The notes under the pieces were generated by a model. That model was not told the origin of the DNA. It did no database searches and saw only the letters and a program-made list of their open reading frames with translations. From NCBI RefSeq assembly GCF_030419005.1, contig NZ_CP106951.1, positions 1,054,001-1,118,000 on the forward strand: DNA of 64,000 bases, given 5' to 3'. Below are positions 8,624 through 17,456 of this stretch, piece by piece. The translations under genes were made by a program, and so were the position numbers. This DNA is from Eleftheria terrae. Its GTDB lineage: Bacteria > Pseudomonadota > Gammaproteobacteria > Burkholderiales > Burkholderiaceae_C. The first letter of the stretch is position 1. Each line of letters begins with the position of its first letter.

Positions 8624-9484
8624 ATGTCCTTGCCGCACACCCGCCGCTCCACCACCTCGCCCTCGACCCGGCTGGCCCGGCAACTGAAGCAGATCCGCCG
8701 CCGCGGCGAGATGCTGGCCCATCAGCTGCGGCAGCGGCACTGGCTGCGGCTGCATGTCGCCTGCATCGCCTTGCTGACGCTGGCCGCCACCTGGCTGGCG
8801 TCCGCGCTGCTGATGCACGGGGGCCTGGTGTCGCTGGCGGCCCGCTACGCCATCGCCCTGCCCCTGGGCTACGGCTTCTACCTGCTGCTGCTGAGGGCCT
8901 GGGCCGGCTCGCTGCTCAGCCGCCGGAAGAGCGACGCAGGCATCGATGTCGGTGACCCGGGCTTGCCTGGAGACACCAGCGGGAGCAGCGCAAGCACGGG
9001 CGGGGGCACCGGCGGCGATGCCTGGCACGGCGACGGCGGGGGCGACTTTGCCGGTGGCGGCGCCGACGCGTCCTGGGACGCCGGCGACTCCCCCGTCAGC
9101 GAGCTGGCCGGTCAGGCCTTGGAAGGCGCCGGCTCGGTCCTGGAGGGCGCGGACGAAGGCGCGGTGGTGGCCATCCCCTTCATCGTGGTGCTGGGCCTGC
9201 TGGCCCTGCTGGCCGGCTTGTTCGGCGTGGGCCTGTTCGCGCTGTTCGGCGTGGATGTGCTGGTGGCAGTTGCGGTGGAGCTGCTGCTCGCCTCGGCGGC
9301 CGGCTCGCTCGCCTACAAGGGCTTTGCCGAAGGCTGGCTGGGCCGCGCGCTGCGGCACACCTGGCGCGGCGCGCTGGGCGCGCTGGTCCTGGCGGTGCTG
9401 CTCGGCCTGGTGATCGACCACTACCTGCCGGCGGCGCACTCGCTGCCCGACGCGCTGTACCTGCTGCGCCACGCTGGCGGCTGA
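8624..9484 (+). CDS. Conserved membrane protein of unknown function
   Basis: A 286-residue protein. After a basic N-terminus it has two hydrophobic segments (about residues 45-65 and 75-95), a central Gly/Asp/Ser-rich flexible stretch (about 115-155), then a strongly hydrophobic region (about 180-215), a further segment, and a short tail. The frame is open far upstream, but the ATG at 8624 follows directly on the divergent promoter gap and precedes the first membrane helix. It lies head-to-head with the DUF2868/DUF3482 operon, so shared regulation is plausible. I do not recognise a named family. Confidence 0.6.
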   Translation: MSLPHTRRSTTSPSTRLARQLKQIRRRGEMLAHQLRQRHWLRLHVACIALLTLAATWLASALLMHGGLVSLAARYAIALPLGYGFYLLLLRAWAGSLLSRRKSDAGIDVGDPGLPGDTSGSSASTGGGTGGDAWHGDGGGDFAGGGADASWDAGDSPVSELAGQALEGAGSVLEGADEGAVVAIPFIVVLGLLALLAGLFGVGLFALFGVDVLVAVAVELLLASAAGSLAYKGFAEGWLGRALRHTWRGALGALVLAVLLGLVIDHYLPAAHSLPDALYLLRHAGG

Positions 9485-9758
9485 GGCCCGGCCGGCCCGC
9501 CGCGCGACCACCGCCGGTGTAGTGTAAGTAGCAGCCACGCCGACACGCCCTGCCACCCGCCTGCCCGGCAGCCAGCGTCCCCACACGGCACGGCGCCGCA
9601 GCGCCCGCAGGGGCCGGACCGCGTCGGCGGACCGCCGTTAACAACTTCTCGCGCCTGGACACCGGCCACCATCGGCCGCGATGCTCACATGGCGGCGCTT
9701 CGGCCCGCCGGCGCGCCGCGCAAGCGCTGGCCGAGCCGGGCCAACGAGGAGACGCACC

Positions 9759-12700
9759 ATGCCCCCCACACCGAGCCGCCGCGCTTGGCCGCGCGCCCGC
9801 CGGGCCCTGGCCCGCACCGCCCTCGCCTGCCTGGCCGCCGCGCTGGCGGCCTGCGGCGGTGGCGGGGGCCCGTCCAGTCCACCCGCGGCAGAACCACCGC
9901 CACCGGACGAGGCACCGGGCTACCAGCTGCCCTACGAGCTCTACCTGCCGGGCACCCTGACGCAGTGGAGCCACACCGCGGAGAACCGCTTCATCTTCGA
10001 TGTGGCGCGCGGGGTCTACCATCTGGACAACGTGCGGGCCGGCCTGGCCGGCGCCGACGGGGGCCGCAGCCTGAAGATCAGCAGTGCGGGCTGGACCCAC
10101 CAGTTCGGCCTCGGCCCCAATGGCGCAGCCACCCCGGTGGAGCAGTCCACCCTGCGCTTCGACGGCTCGCGTTCGGTCACCCAGCTTCAGCACCATGCCG
10201 ACAGCAAGAACCTCTACCTGCCTCTCGACAGCGACGCCGCCGACCCGGCCGGCCGGGTGCTGCTGGACTTCGAGGTGCGGGTGCTGGAGCCCGGCCCCAC
10301 CCCCAAGGTCCGACTCACCATCGTGAAAGACGAACCCACCCTCACCGACACCCTGAGCGTGCAGGCCGGCAGCGATCCGGCCGCCATCCTGGGCTATCGC
10401 GGCGACGGCAATTACGTCGGCGCGCTCTACCTGCAGGCCGGTGACAACCGGGTGCGGCTCACCGCTGCCGACGGCCGGCGCTGGCAGGCCCACCTGGGCG
10501 CTGGCCAGCAAAGCGCGGCGCTCGTTCCCTGCGAAGGCACCTGCGATTCGACGCTCACCGTGGACCTCGGCTTCTGGTACGAAGTGCACGTGGCTGCCCC
10601 CGGCGGCGCGGCGGCGCCCACACTGGCCCTGCGGCGCCTGACACCGGACGAGGCCAAGCCGGTCGCCCCCCATTTCGATGCCGACGGCGAGCCGCAGGCC
10701 CAGGCCTACCCGCCCTATGCCGGCGAGCCCGGCGGCCGCAGCGAGACGGTGCGCGTGTCGGTCAGCGATCGCCGCGCGCCGTGGCGCCGCTACACCCTCA
10801 GCAGCACCGCCGAGCAGCGCGACGGCACCCCGCAGTACCGCGTGGTGGAGGAAGACGCGGTCCACCCGGTGGTGCGCACCGGCAGCCTGCTGTTCGATGC
10901 GCTGTTCGCGATGGCGGTGGACGATGCCCGGCTCGACAGCGTCAAGGCCATCCAGGATGGCAGCTACGACGCAGGCCATGCGGTGGCCTGCGACTGCTTC
11001 CAGACCGGCGAGAAATGGACCTACGTCTGGACCCGCGACCTGTCCTATGCGGCCCACCTGGGGCTGGCCGGCTTCGATGCGCAGCGGGTGGTCAACTCGC
11101 TGCTGTTCAAGACCAGCGACTGGCGCGACGGGGTGGCCGCCCCCGGCTCGCTGCCGCCCGGCAGCACCCAGATCGTGCAGGACACCGGCTCCGGCGGCAG
11201 CTGGCCGGTGAGCACCGACCGGGTCACCTGGGCCTGGGCGGCCGAGAGCGTGCTGGCCCAGTTGACCGGCGACGCCCGCAGCCGCTTCGCCGAGCAGGCC
11301 TGGGCGGCGCTGCGTGGCACGCTGGAGGCCGACCGCGAGGCCGCCTTCGACGCCCGCCAGGGCCTCTACGGCGGCGAGCAGTCCTACCTCGACTGGCGCA
11401 CCCAGACCTATGCACCCTGGATCACCGACAACCTGAGCCGCATGGCCAGCAGCAAGGCCTTGTCCACCAACGTGGGCCACTACCAGGCGCTGCGGCTGGC
11501 CGCACGGCTGGCCGCCGAGCGGGGCGAAACGGCGCTCGCGGCACGCTACGGCGGCTGGGCCGACGCGCTCAGGCTGGCAATCAACCAGACGTTCTGGCTG
11601 CCCGCCGAGCAGCGCTATGCCAGCCTGACCAGCACTGGCGACGACCCCGCCGCGGTGCACAAGTTCGACATGCTGGGCACGGCCCTGGCGGTGCTCTCCG
11701 GCGTCGCCAGCGAGGCGCAGGCTCGCGAGGCCCTGGCCCGCTATCCGCACGCCCCCTTCGGCGTGCCGGTGTACGAGCCGCAGCAGCCTCATGTGCCGGT
11801 CTATCACAACCGCGCGCTGTGGCCCTTCGTCACGGCTTACGCGCTGCGTGCCGCGGCTCGGGTGCAGAACCCCCTGGTGGCCGCCAATGCGGTGGATTCG
11901 CTGATGCGCGGCGCAGCGCTCAACCTGTCCAACATGGAGAACCTGGAGTGGCTGACCGGCAAGGCCTGGTATGACGACGGCCCGGCCATCAACTCGCGGC
12001 GCCAGCTCTGGTCGGTGGCCGGCTACCTGAACATGGTCACCGAGACCCTGTTCGGCCTGCAGGTGGACGCCAACGGCCTGCAGCTGCGGCCCTTCCTGAC
12101 GGCCAACGCCCGGCAGGCCATGGGCGCCTCGGACACCGCGGTGCTGGACCGCGTGCAATGGCAGGGCCGGCCACTGAAGGTGGTGCTGCACCTGCCGCCC
12201 ATGACGCCCGGTGAGGGCTTCTATGCGCCGAGCTCGGTGACTCTGAATGGCCAGCCGGTGAGCGGCATCCTGAGCCGTGAACACCTCTCGGCCTCGACCA
12301 ATACGCTGGAGGTGCGCTTCGGCGCCCTGCAGGCCGGCGACGCCCGCATCACCCGCGTTCCCGTCGTCAGCAGCACCAGCCATGACGACTGGCGCGTCTT
12401 CTCGCCCGAGGCGCCGGTCATCGATGGCCTCGGCCTCGCGCAAGGCCGGCTCAGCGTCAGCTTCTCCGACCCGGGCAACACTGGCGCGGGCCAGTCGGTG
12501 CGCTACAACATCTGGCGCGACGGTGTGCTGGCCCAGGCGGGCCTGCAGTCGCTGCGCTGGACCGACCCCGTGCCGCCGCAGCCCGGCCAGCGCCGTTGCT
12601 ATGCCGTGGAAGCGGTGTTCGACGGCAGTGGCCACCGGTCGCACCACAGCGCCCCGGCCTGCTGGGAGGAAGACGCGGTCCAGGTGATCGGGGTGGACGA

Positions 12701-13175
12701 TGCGCGGGTGCAGAGCAATGTCCCGGTCAGCCCCGCGGGCAACGGCCTGGCCCTGCCCACGCTGCGCGACTGGGGGCGCCCGGGCGACACCCTGCACCTG
12801 GACGAACTGAACCTGGCCCGCGACGGCCTGCACGGCTTCGAGCTGAGCTACAACAACCGGCAGCACGCGATCAACTCCGGCATCACCAATGCCGTGAAGC
12901 TGCTGCGCATCCTGCGGCCAGACGGCAGCGAGGCGGCACGCGGCATCGTGCAGATGCCCAACGTCGAAGACCGCGACGGCCAGCATCCGCTGGTGCTTTC
13001 CACCCAGGTGCAGGCCCGGCTGGCGGCGGGCCGCTACCGGCTCGAACTGCTCGACTACTTCAACATGAGCTACCTGCGCACCAACGCGAGCTATGCGGGC
13101 AGCGGGGGCCTTTCGGGGCCGGTCAACCGCGCGAGCATCGCGGCGCTGCGGGTGGTCTACCTGGGCGGGCCATGA
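9759..13175 (+). CDS. Large secreted lipoprotein, six-hairpin glycosidase superfamily
   Basis: A 1138-residue predicted lipoprotein: Arg-rich start, hydrophobic core, lipobox ALAAC with Cys32, then a Gly/Ser/Pro linker. Residues about 70-300 look like beta-sandwich material. The middle (about 350-800) carries the alpha/alpha barrel signature of six-hairpin glycosidases: EKWTYVWTRDLSYAAHLGL, then QDTGSGGSWPVSTDRVTWAW and HNRALWPFVTAYALRAA. The C-terminal third has fibronectin-like and carbohydrate-binding-like segments. It probably acts at the cell surface on an oligo- or polysaccharide; GH family and bond are not resolved. I chose ATG 9759 for its GAGGAG site at 9746-9751 and the signal peptide; the frame opens 26 codons earlier. 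Confidence 0.72.
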   Translation: MPPTPSRRAWPRARRALARTALACLAAALAACGGGGGPSSPPAAEPPPPDEAPGYQLPYELYLPGTLTQWSHTAENRFIFDVARGVYHLDNVRAGLAGADGGRSLKISSAGWTHQFGLGPNGAATPVEQSTLRFDGSRSVTQLQHHADSKNLYLPLDSDAADPAGRVLLDFEVRVLEPGPTPKVRLTIVKDEPTLTDTLSVQAGSDPAAILGYRGDGNYVGALYLQAGDNRVRLTAADGRRWQAHLGAGQQSAALVPCEGTCDSTLTVDLGFWYEVHVAAPGGAAAPTLALRRLTPDEAKPVAPHFDADGEPQAQAYPPYAGEPGGRSETVRVSVSDRRAPWRRYTLSSTAEQRDGTPQYRVVEEDAVHPVVRTGSLLFDALFAMAVDDARLDSVKAIQDGSYDAGHAVACDCFQTGEKWTYVWTRDLSYAAHLGLAGFDAQRVVNSLLFKTSDWRDGVAAPGSLPPGSTQIVQDTGSGGSWPVSTDRVTWAWAAESVLAQLTGDARSRFAEQAWAALRGTLEADREAAFDARQGLYGGEQSYLDWRTQTYAPWITDNLSRMASSKALSTNVGHYQALRLAARLAAERGETALAARYGGWADALRLAINQTFWLPAEQRYASLTSTGDDPAAVHKFDMLGTALAVLSGVASEAQAREALARYPHAPFGVPVYEPQQPHVPVYHNRALWPFVTAYALRAAARVQNPLVAANAVDSLMRGAALNLSNMENLEWLTGKAWYDDGPAINSRRQLWSVAGYLNMVTETLFGLQVDANGLQLRPFLTANARQAMGASDTAVLDRVQWQGRPLKVVLHLPPMTPGEGFYAPSSVTLNGQPVSGILSREHLSASTNTLEVRFGALQAGDARITRVPVVSSTSHDDWRVFSPEAPVIDGLGLAQGRLSVSFSDPGNTGAGQSVRYNIWRDGVLAQAGLQSLRWTDPVPPQPGQRRCYAVEAVFDGSGHRSHHSAPACWEEDAVQVIGVDDARVQSNVPVSPAGNGLALPTLRDWGRPGDTLHLDELNLARDGLHGFELSYNNRQHAINSGITNAVKLLRILRPDGSEAARGIVQMPNVEDRDGQHPLVLSTQVQARLAAGRYRLELLDYFNMSYLRTNASYAGSGGLSGPVNRASIAALRVVYLGGP

Positions 13176-13237
13176 GCCGACCGCCGGCGCACCGGATGGC
13201 CTTGAGTGGGCGACGGCCGGCTGCATAGAATCGACGC

Positions 13238-13573
13238 ATGCCGACCGATACCGACCGCGCGCGCCACGATGAGGCGGCCCTCACGCCCTGGTTCCCGAGC
13301 GGCGAACTGCCGCACCATCCAGGGGTCTACCAACGCCGCTACCCCGGCGGCCCCTACAGCTGCTGGGACGGCCGCGCCTGGCGTTACGACGCCGTGACGC
13401 CCGACGCCGCGGCCCGCCAGGCGGCTGCCAGCCCGCACCAGGCGGCCGCCTGGCGCGGCCTGCTGCAGGCGCCGCCGCAAGACTGCATGACCTGCCGCGG
13501 CCACGGCGTGGTGGACCATGGCGACGACCCGGACAGCGGCGAACCGCTGGTGGAGCCCTGCCCCGACTGCTGA
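13238..13573 (+). CDS. Small protein with zinc-ribbon-like C-terminus
   Basis: A 111-residue soluble protein. The N-terminal 60 residues include PHHPGVYQRRYPGGPYSCWDGRAWR, a Trp/Tyr/Gly-rich motif resembling small phage- or prophage-type domains. The C-terminus has CMTCRGHGVVD and a terminal CPDC, two CxxC pairs arranged like half of a DnaJ-type zinc ribbon. No signal peptide. It sits between the glycosidase and the convergent c-di-GMP genes, with no operon partner. I do not recognise a named family; metal binding is inferred from the cysteines. Confidence 0.6.
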   Translation: MPTDTDRARHDEAALTPWFPSGELPHHPGVYQRRYPGGPYSCWDGRAWRYDAVTPDAAARQAAASPHQAAAWRGLLQAPPQDCMTCRGHGVVDHGDDPDSGEPLVEPCPDC

Positions 13574-13601
13574 CGCCGGCAGGGCCCCAAGCGGGGCCGG
13601 T

Positions 13602-16079
13602 TCAGGCCTCGGCAGCCGCCAGCGACGCTTCGCCGGCAAACAGCCGCTCGAATTGCTCGCTGGCCACGGCCGGCGAGCACAGGAAGCCCTGGAACTCGTC
13701 GCAACCCGCCTCCACCAGGAAGGCACGCTGCGCCTCGGTCTCCACCCCCTCTGCAATCACCTTCAGCCGCAAGGCCCTGGCCAGTCCCACCACCGCGGTG
13801 ACGATGCCGGCATCGCTTTCGTCCCCCGGCAAGCCCTTGACGAAGGAGCGGTCGATCTTCAGCTTCTCGATCGGGAAGCGCTTCAGATAGCCCAGGCTGG
13901 AATATCCGGTGCCGAAGTCGTCAATGGCCAGGCGCACGCCCAGGGCCGCCAGTGCCTTCAGCCTCAGCAGCGCCTCGCCGGCATCCTGGATCAGGATGGA
14001 CTCGGTCAGCTCCAGCTCCAGCCGCTGCGCCTGCAGGCCGTGGGCGGCAATGACGGCGGCCACCCGCTCGACGAATCCGCCCTGCTGGAACTGCAAGGGC
14101 GAAACGTTCACGGCCACCCCCCAGTCCAGGCCGGCCGCCTGCCATTGCGCCGCCTGGCGCACCGCCTCGTCCAGGACCCAGTCGCCCAGGGCGACGATGA
14201 AGCCGCTTTCCTCCGCCACGGGGATGAACTGTGCCGGCGACACCTGGCCCAGGTCGTCGTCATGCCAGCGCAGCAACGCCTCGGCACCCTTGACGCGGCC
14301 GCTGCGCAGGTCCAGCTGCGGCTGGTAGTGCAGCCGGAAATCGCCACGCTGCAGGGCCTGCCGCATCGCATGGTCGATCTTCATGCGCGACAGCAGGTTC
14401 ACGTTCATCTGCGGCTGGTAGAAACGGAAGCTCGACCGGCCCCGCTCCTTGACGCGGAACATCGCGGTGTCGGCGTTCTTGATCAGGTCGTCCAGCGTGG
14501 TGCCGTCGTTGGGATACAGCGCGATGCCGATGCTGGCCGTCACGGTGAAGGAATGGCCATCCAGCGTCAGCGGTCGCGACAGCGCGTCCAGCACCCGGCG
14601 CGCCGCCGCCTCGGCCCCACGGGCGTCGGCCTGGTGCACCAGCAGCACGAACTCGTCACCGCCCAGGCGGGCCAGGGTGTCCACCTCGCGCACGCAGGAC
14701 TTGATGCGTTCGGCCACCTCCACCAGCACCCGGTCGCCAAAGGCATGGCCCAGCGAATCGTTGATGTGCTTGAAGCGGTCGAGGTCGACGAACAGCATCG
14801 CGAAGGCATGCTGGTCGCGCCGGGCCAGCGCAATCTCGAACTCCACCCGCTCGCTCAGGACCAGCCGGTTCGGCAGCCCGGTCAGCGCATCGGTATAGGC
14901 CAGCTGCTCGATGCGGCGCTTGGCCGCCAGCTTGTCCTTGAGGTCCTTGATGAAGCCGATGTAGTGCAGCGTGCGGCCCTGCTCGTCGGGCAGCCGCACC
15001 AGGCTGACCTGGCAGGGCCCGGCATGCGCCTCGCCCAGCTGGTGCCAGTGCCACAGCTCGCCCTCCCAGTAGCCCTGCGCGCTGAGGTGGCTGCGCACCC
15101 GGTCCATCTGCGCCAGGTCGCCCGGCTGGTGCAGCAGCTGGGCCGTCTCCCGGCCGAGCAGGCCATTGCGGTCGCAGCCGGTCAGGCGCTCGCACCCCGG
15201 GTTGGCGGCGATCACGCGGTGGCCGGCATCGGTGACGAAGATGGCGTCCAGGCTGGCCTCGAACACCTTGGCCGCCAGCTGCTGGCGCGACTCGGCCGCC
15301 AGCCGCGCGGTGATGTCACGGAAGGAATAGACCCGGCCGATCGGCTGCCCGCGGCTGTACTGCGGCAGGGTCACCCGCTCCAGCACGCGGCCGGCCTGCA
15401 GCACCAGCGTGTCGCTGGCCTCCAGCAGCGGCGAGCGGGCAATGTGCTGCAGCCGTTCGGCATAGGCCTCGGCGTCGCGCACGGCATGCTGCATCCAGGC
15501 AAACACCGCCTGGTCGTCGCGCCGTGACAGCAGCGACTCCGGCAGCGCCCACAACTCGGCGAAGCGCCGGTTGTAGCCGCGGATGGAACCATCGAGGTCC
15601 AGAGCCAGCACGCCGTCGGCGGTCGACTCCAGCGTCGCGCGCAGCTCGGCCACCAGCTTCTCGAGCTCGGCGGCCGCCTCCTGCTGCTCGCTGCGGTCGA
15701 GCACGCTCATCATGAAGACCGAAGCGCCGGAGGCGAAGCGCACCCGGCTCACGCGGCGCTCCACCGGCAGCGTGGCACCGTCGGGACGGGTCAACAGCGT
15801 GTCGGAGCGGATGCGGTCGGACAGCCCGGCCGCCACGTCCTCCCAGAAGGCCAGGTCTTCCGGCGTCGCGGCGAGCGCCACCACTGGCTGCCCGACCACC
15901 GAGCCCGCCTCCACGCCCAGCAGGCGGTCGGCTGCGGCATTGGCGGCCATCACCCTCAGCTCGATGGGATCGATCAGCCAGGCGGCCTCCAGCATGGCGT
16001 CGATCAGGGGCTGCAGCAGCGACAGTGGCGGCACCCCCTGCACCACCGCCGCCAGGATGGGTTCACCGGCCGTCCTCAT
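13602..16079 (-). CDS. PAS-PAS-PAS-GGDEF-EAL c-di-GMP phosphodiesterase/cyclase
   Basis: An 825-residue soluble sensor. Three PAS-type segments (about 23-125, 140-255 and 265-380) precede a GGDEF domain with intact GGDEF at 473-477 and an inhibitory I-site RxxD (Arg464-Asp467) exactly five residues upstream. The EAL domain starts at about 575, with Glu600-Ala-Leu-Leu, TESILI and DDFGTGYSSLGYLKRF all intact. By family it should hydrolyse c-di-GMP, and may also make it or sense GTP through GGDEF. No membrane segment is seen, so the signal is cytoplasmic. Its ATG overlaps the stop of the HD-GYP gene by four bases, so the two are co-translated. Confidence 0.92.
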   Translation of the reverse strand: MRTAGEPILAAVVQGVPPLSLLQPLIDAMLEAAWLIDPIELRVMAANAAADRLLGVEAGSVVGQPVVALAATPEDLAFWEDVAAGLSDRIRSDTLLTRPDGATLPVERRVSRVRFASGASVFMMSVLDRSEQQEAAAELEKLVAELRATLESTADGVLALDLDGSIRGYNRRFAELWALPESLLSRRDDQAVFAWMQHAVRDAEAYAERLQHIARSPLLEASDTLVLQAGRVLERVTLPQYSRGQPIGRVYSFRDITARLAAESRQQLAAKVFEASLDAIFVTDAGHRVIAANPGCERLTGCDRNGLLGRETAQLLHQPGDLAQMDRVRSHLSAQGYWEGELWHWHQLGEAHAGPCQVSLVRLPDEQGRTLHYIGFIKDLKDKLAAKRRIEQLAYTDALTGLPNRLVLSERVEFEIALARRDQHAFAMLFVDLDRFKHINDSLGHAFGDRVLVEVAERIKSCVREVDTLARLGGDEFVLLVHQADARGAEAAARRVLDALSRPLTLDGHSFTVTASIGIALYPNDGTTLDDLIKNADTAMFRVKERGRSSFRFYQPQMNVNLLSRMKIDHAMRQALQRGDFRLHYQPQLDLRSGRVKGAEALLRWHDDDLGQVSPAQFIPVAEESGFIVALGDWVLDEAVRQAAQWQAAGLDWGVAVNVSPLQFQQGGFVERVAAVIAAHGLQAQRLELELTESILIQDAGEALLRLKALAALGVRLAIDDFGTGYSSLGYLKRFPIEKLKIDRSFVKGLPGDESDAGIVTAVVGLARALRLKVIAEGVETEAQRAFLVEAGCDEFQGFLCSPAVASEQFERLFAGEASLAAAEA

Positions 16080-17377
16080 GCCGCCATCCTCTCGCAGCCC
16101 GCCAGCGAGGCACTGGCCGGCGGCTCGAAGAAATAGCTCACGCGCTGCCGCGGAGCCAGGTAGTCACGCGCGGCCTGCGGCAGCTGGGCCGGCTTCAGGC
16201 TGCGCCGTATGCCCAGGGCCGGCAGCGCCTCCAGGTCCAGCAGCAAGGCGTCCTCGCGCGGCACGCCGGGGTCGTGCACGATCACCCGCGGCTTCAGGGG
16301 CCGGGCCGGGTTGACCGAGGCCACCAGGGCGTAGCGGTCGTCGCCCAGCTGCACCACCGAGCCCGGCGGGTACACGCCCATCATCTTGATGAAGGCGTTG
16401 AGCAGGCTCGCGTCGAAACGCTGCTTCATCTGCGCGAACATCAGCGACAAGGCCTCGTGCGGCGTGAGCGCGCGCGCCGGGTTGGGGTGGTTGCAGAGGT
16501 TGTCGTAGCGATTGACCAGGGCGACGATGCGCGCCGCATGCGCGATGCGCGGGCCGGACAGGCGCTGCGGGAACCCACTGCCGTCGGCATGTTCATGATG
16601 CTGGGCGATGATCAGGGCCGCTCCCAGCCCGAGCTGCATGCGGCGCGCCAGGTCCAGCCCGTGCGCCACATGCTCCTGGTAGAACTGCAGCTCCACCGGC
16701 GAAAGGTGGTCGCTGCGCCAGCGCACGCGGTCGGGCAATTCGACCTTGCCGATGTCGTGCAGCAGCGCGCCCAGCCCCAGTTCGTGCAACTCGGCCTGTT
16801 CCAGGCCGCAGGCCTTGCCGAGCAGCAGGGCCACCACGGTGACGTTGATCGCATGCCCGGCTGCACGGTCGCCCGAGGTTTCACCGAGCAGCCGGATGCA
16901 GATGTCGCCGCCCCGGCCGAGGCAGTCCAGGAAGCCGCCGATCAGCTGCTCGCTGCTGCGGCGGGCGCCTTCGGGATCGCTCTGTACCTGCTCCAGCACC
17001 TGCCGATGGACGCGGCCGGCCTGGGCGAACTCCCGCTCGCAGGCAGCCAAGCTGGCCTGCTGGGCCGCCAGCAGCTCGCGCCGCGCCTGGCGCGCCCGCG
17101 CAGCGTCGTCCACCGCGGGACCGGCGCTCGGTGCACCGGGCGCGGCGGCCGGCGGCGCCGCCTCCGGCGCCGCGCCGGTATCGCTGCGTACCGGGTCCCA
17201 GCGCACCTGCGCCAGGCCCAGCGAACGGATGATCTCGATCTGCTCCTGCGAAGCAATGCGAAAGCTGCTGCGCGCAAAGGGGTGGGCCATCCAGCCGAGG
17301 TCGAGGTGCACGTACATGCCGACCTGGAGTTGGAGGACGTCGATGCTGCAAGCGGGGGAGGTTTTCTTGTCTTTCAT
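16076..17377 (-). CDS. HD-GYP domain c-di-GMP phosphodiesterase with DUF3391 N-terminus
   Basis: A 433-residue protein. The N-terminus (IDVLQLQVGMYVHLDLGWM) is the DUF3391 domain often fused to HD-GYP. The catalytic domain has HDIGK (207-211), a second His near 237, HHEHADGSGFP (260-270; Phe for the usual Tyr of GYP) and RIVALVNRYDNL. At Asn289 most HD-GYP enzymes have the metal-binding Asp, although I recall VNRYD in many Burkholderiales homologues. The expected role is cleavage of c-di-GMP to pGpG or GMP. It is first in a two-gene operon with the GGDEF-EAL protein. Activity is uncertain because of Asn289. Confidence 0.88.
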   Translation of the reverse strand: MKDKKTSPACSIDVLQLQVGMYVHLDLGWMAHPFARSSFRIASQEQIEIIRSLGLAQVRWDPVRSDTGAAPEAAPPAAAPGAPSAGPAVDDAARARQARRELLAAQQASLAACEREFAQAGRVHRQVLEQVQSDPEGARRSSEQLIGGFLDCLGRGGDICIRLLGETSGDRAAGHAINVTVVALLLGKACGLEQAELHELGLGALLHDIGKVELPDRVRWRSDHLSPVELQFYQEHVAHGLDLARRMQLGLGAALIIAQHHEHADGSGFPQRLSGPRIAHAARIVALVNRYDNLCNHPNPARALTPHEALSLMFAQMKQRFDASLLNAFIKMMGVYPPGSVVQLGDDRYALVASVNPARPLKPRVIVHDPGVPREDALLLDLEALPALGIRRSLKPAQLPQAARDYLAPRQRVSYFFEPPASASLAGCERMAA

Positions 17378-17456
17378 TCCCGAGAGCCGACCGCGTTGGA
17401 GGGTCCGGCTCCCGGGATATCGGCCGCTGCGGCGCCAGCTTGAGGGCCGCCCCGGT

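Noticed and set aside
9180..13226. 1348-codon minus-strand frame opposite the six-hairpin lipoprotein
   Set aside because: It is antisense to a protein with lipobox and domain signatures. Long antisense frames are expected at this GC content, and its translation resembles no family.
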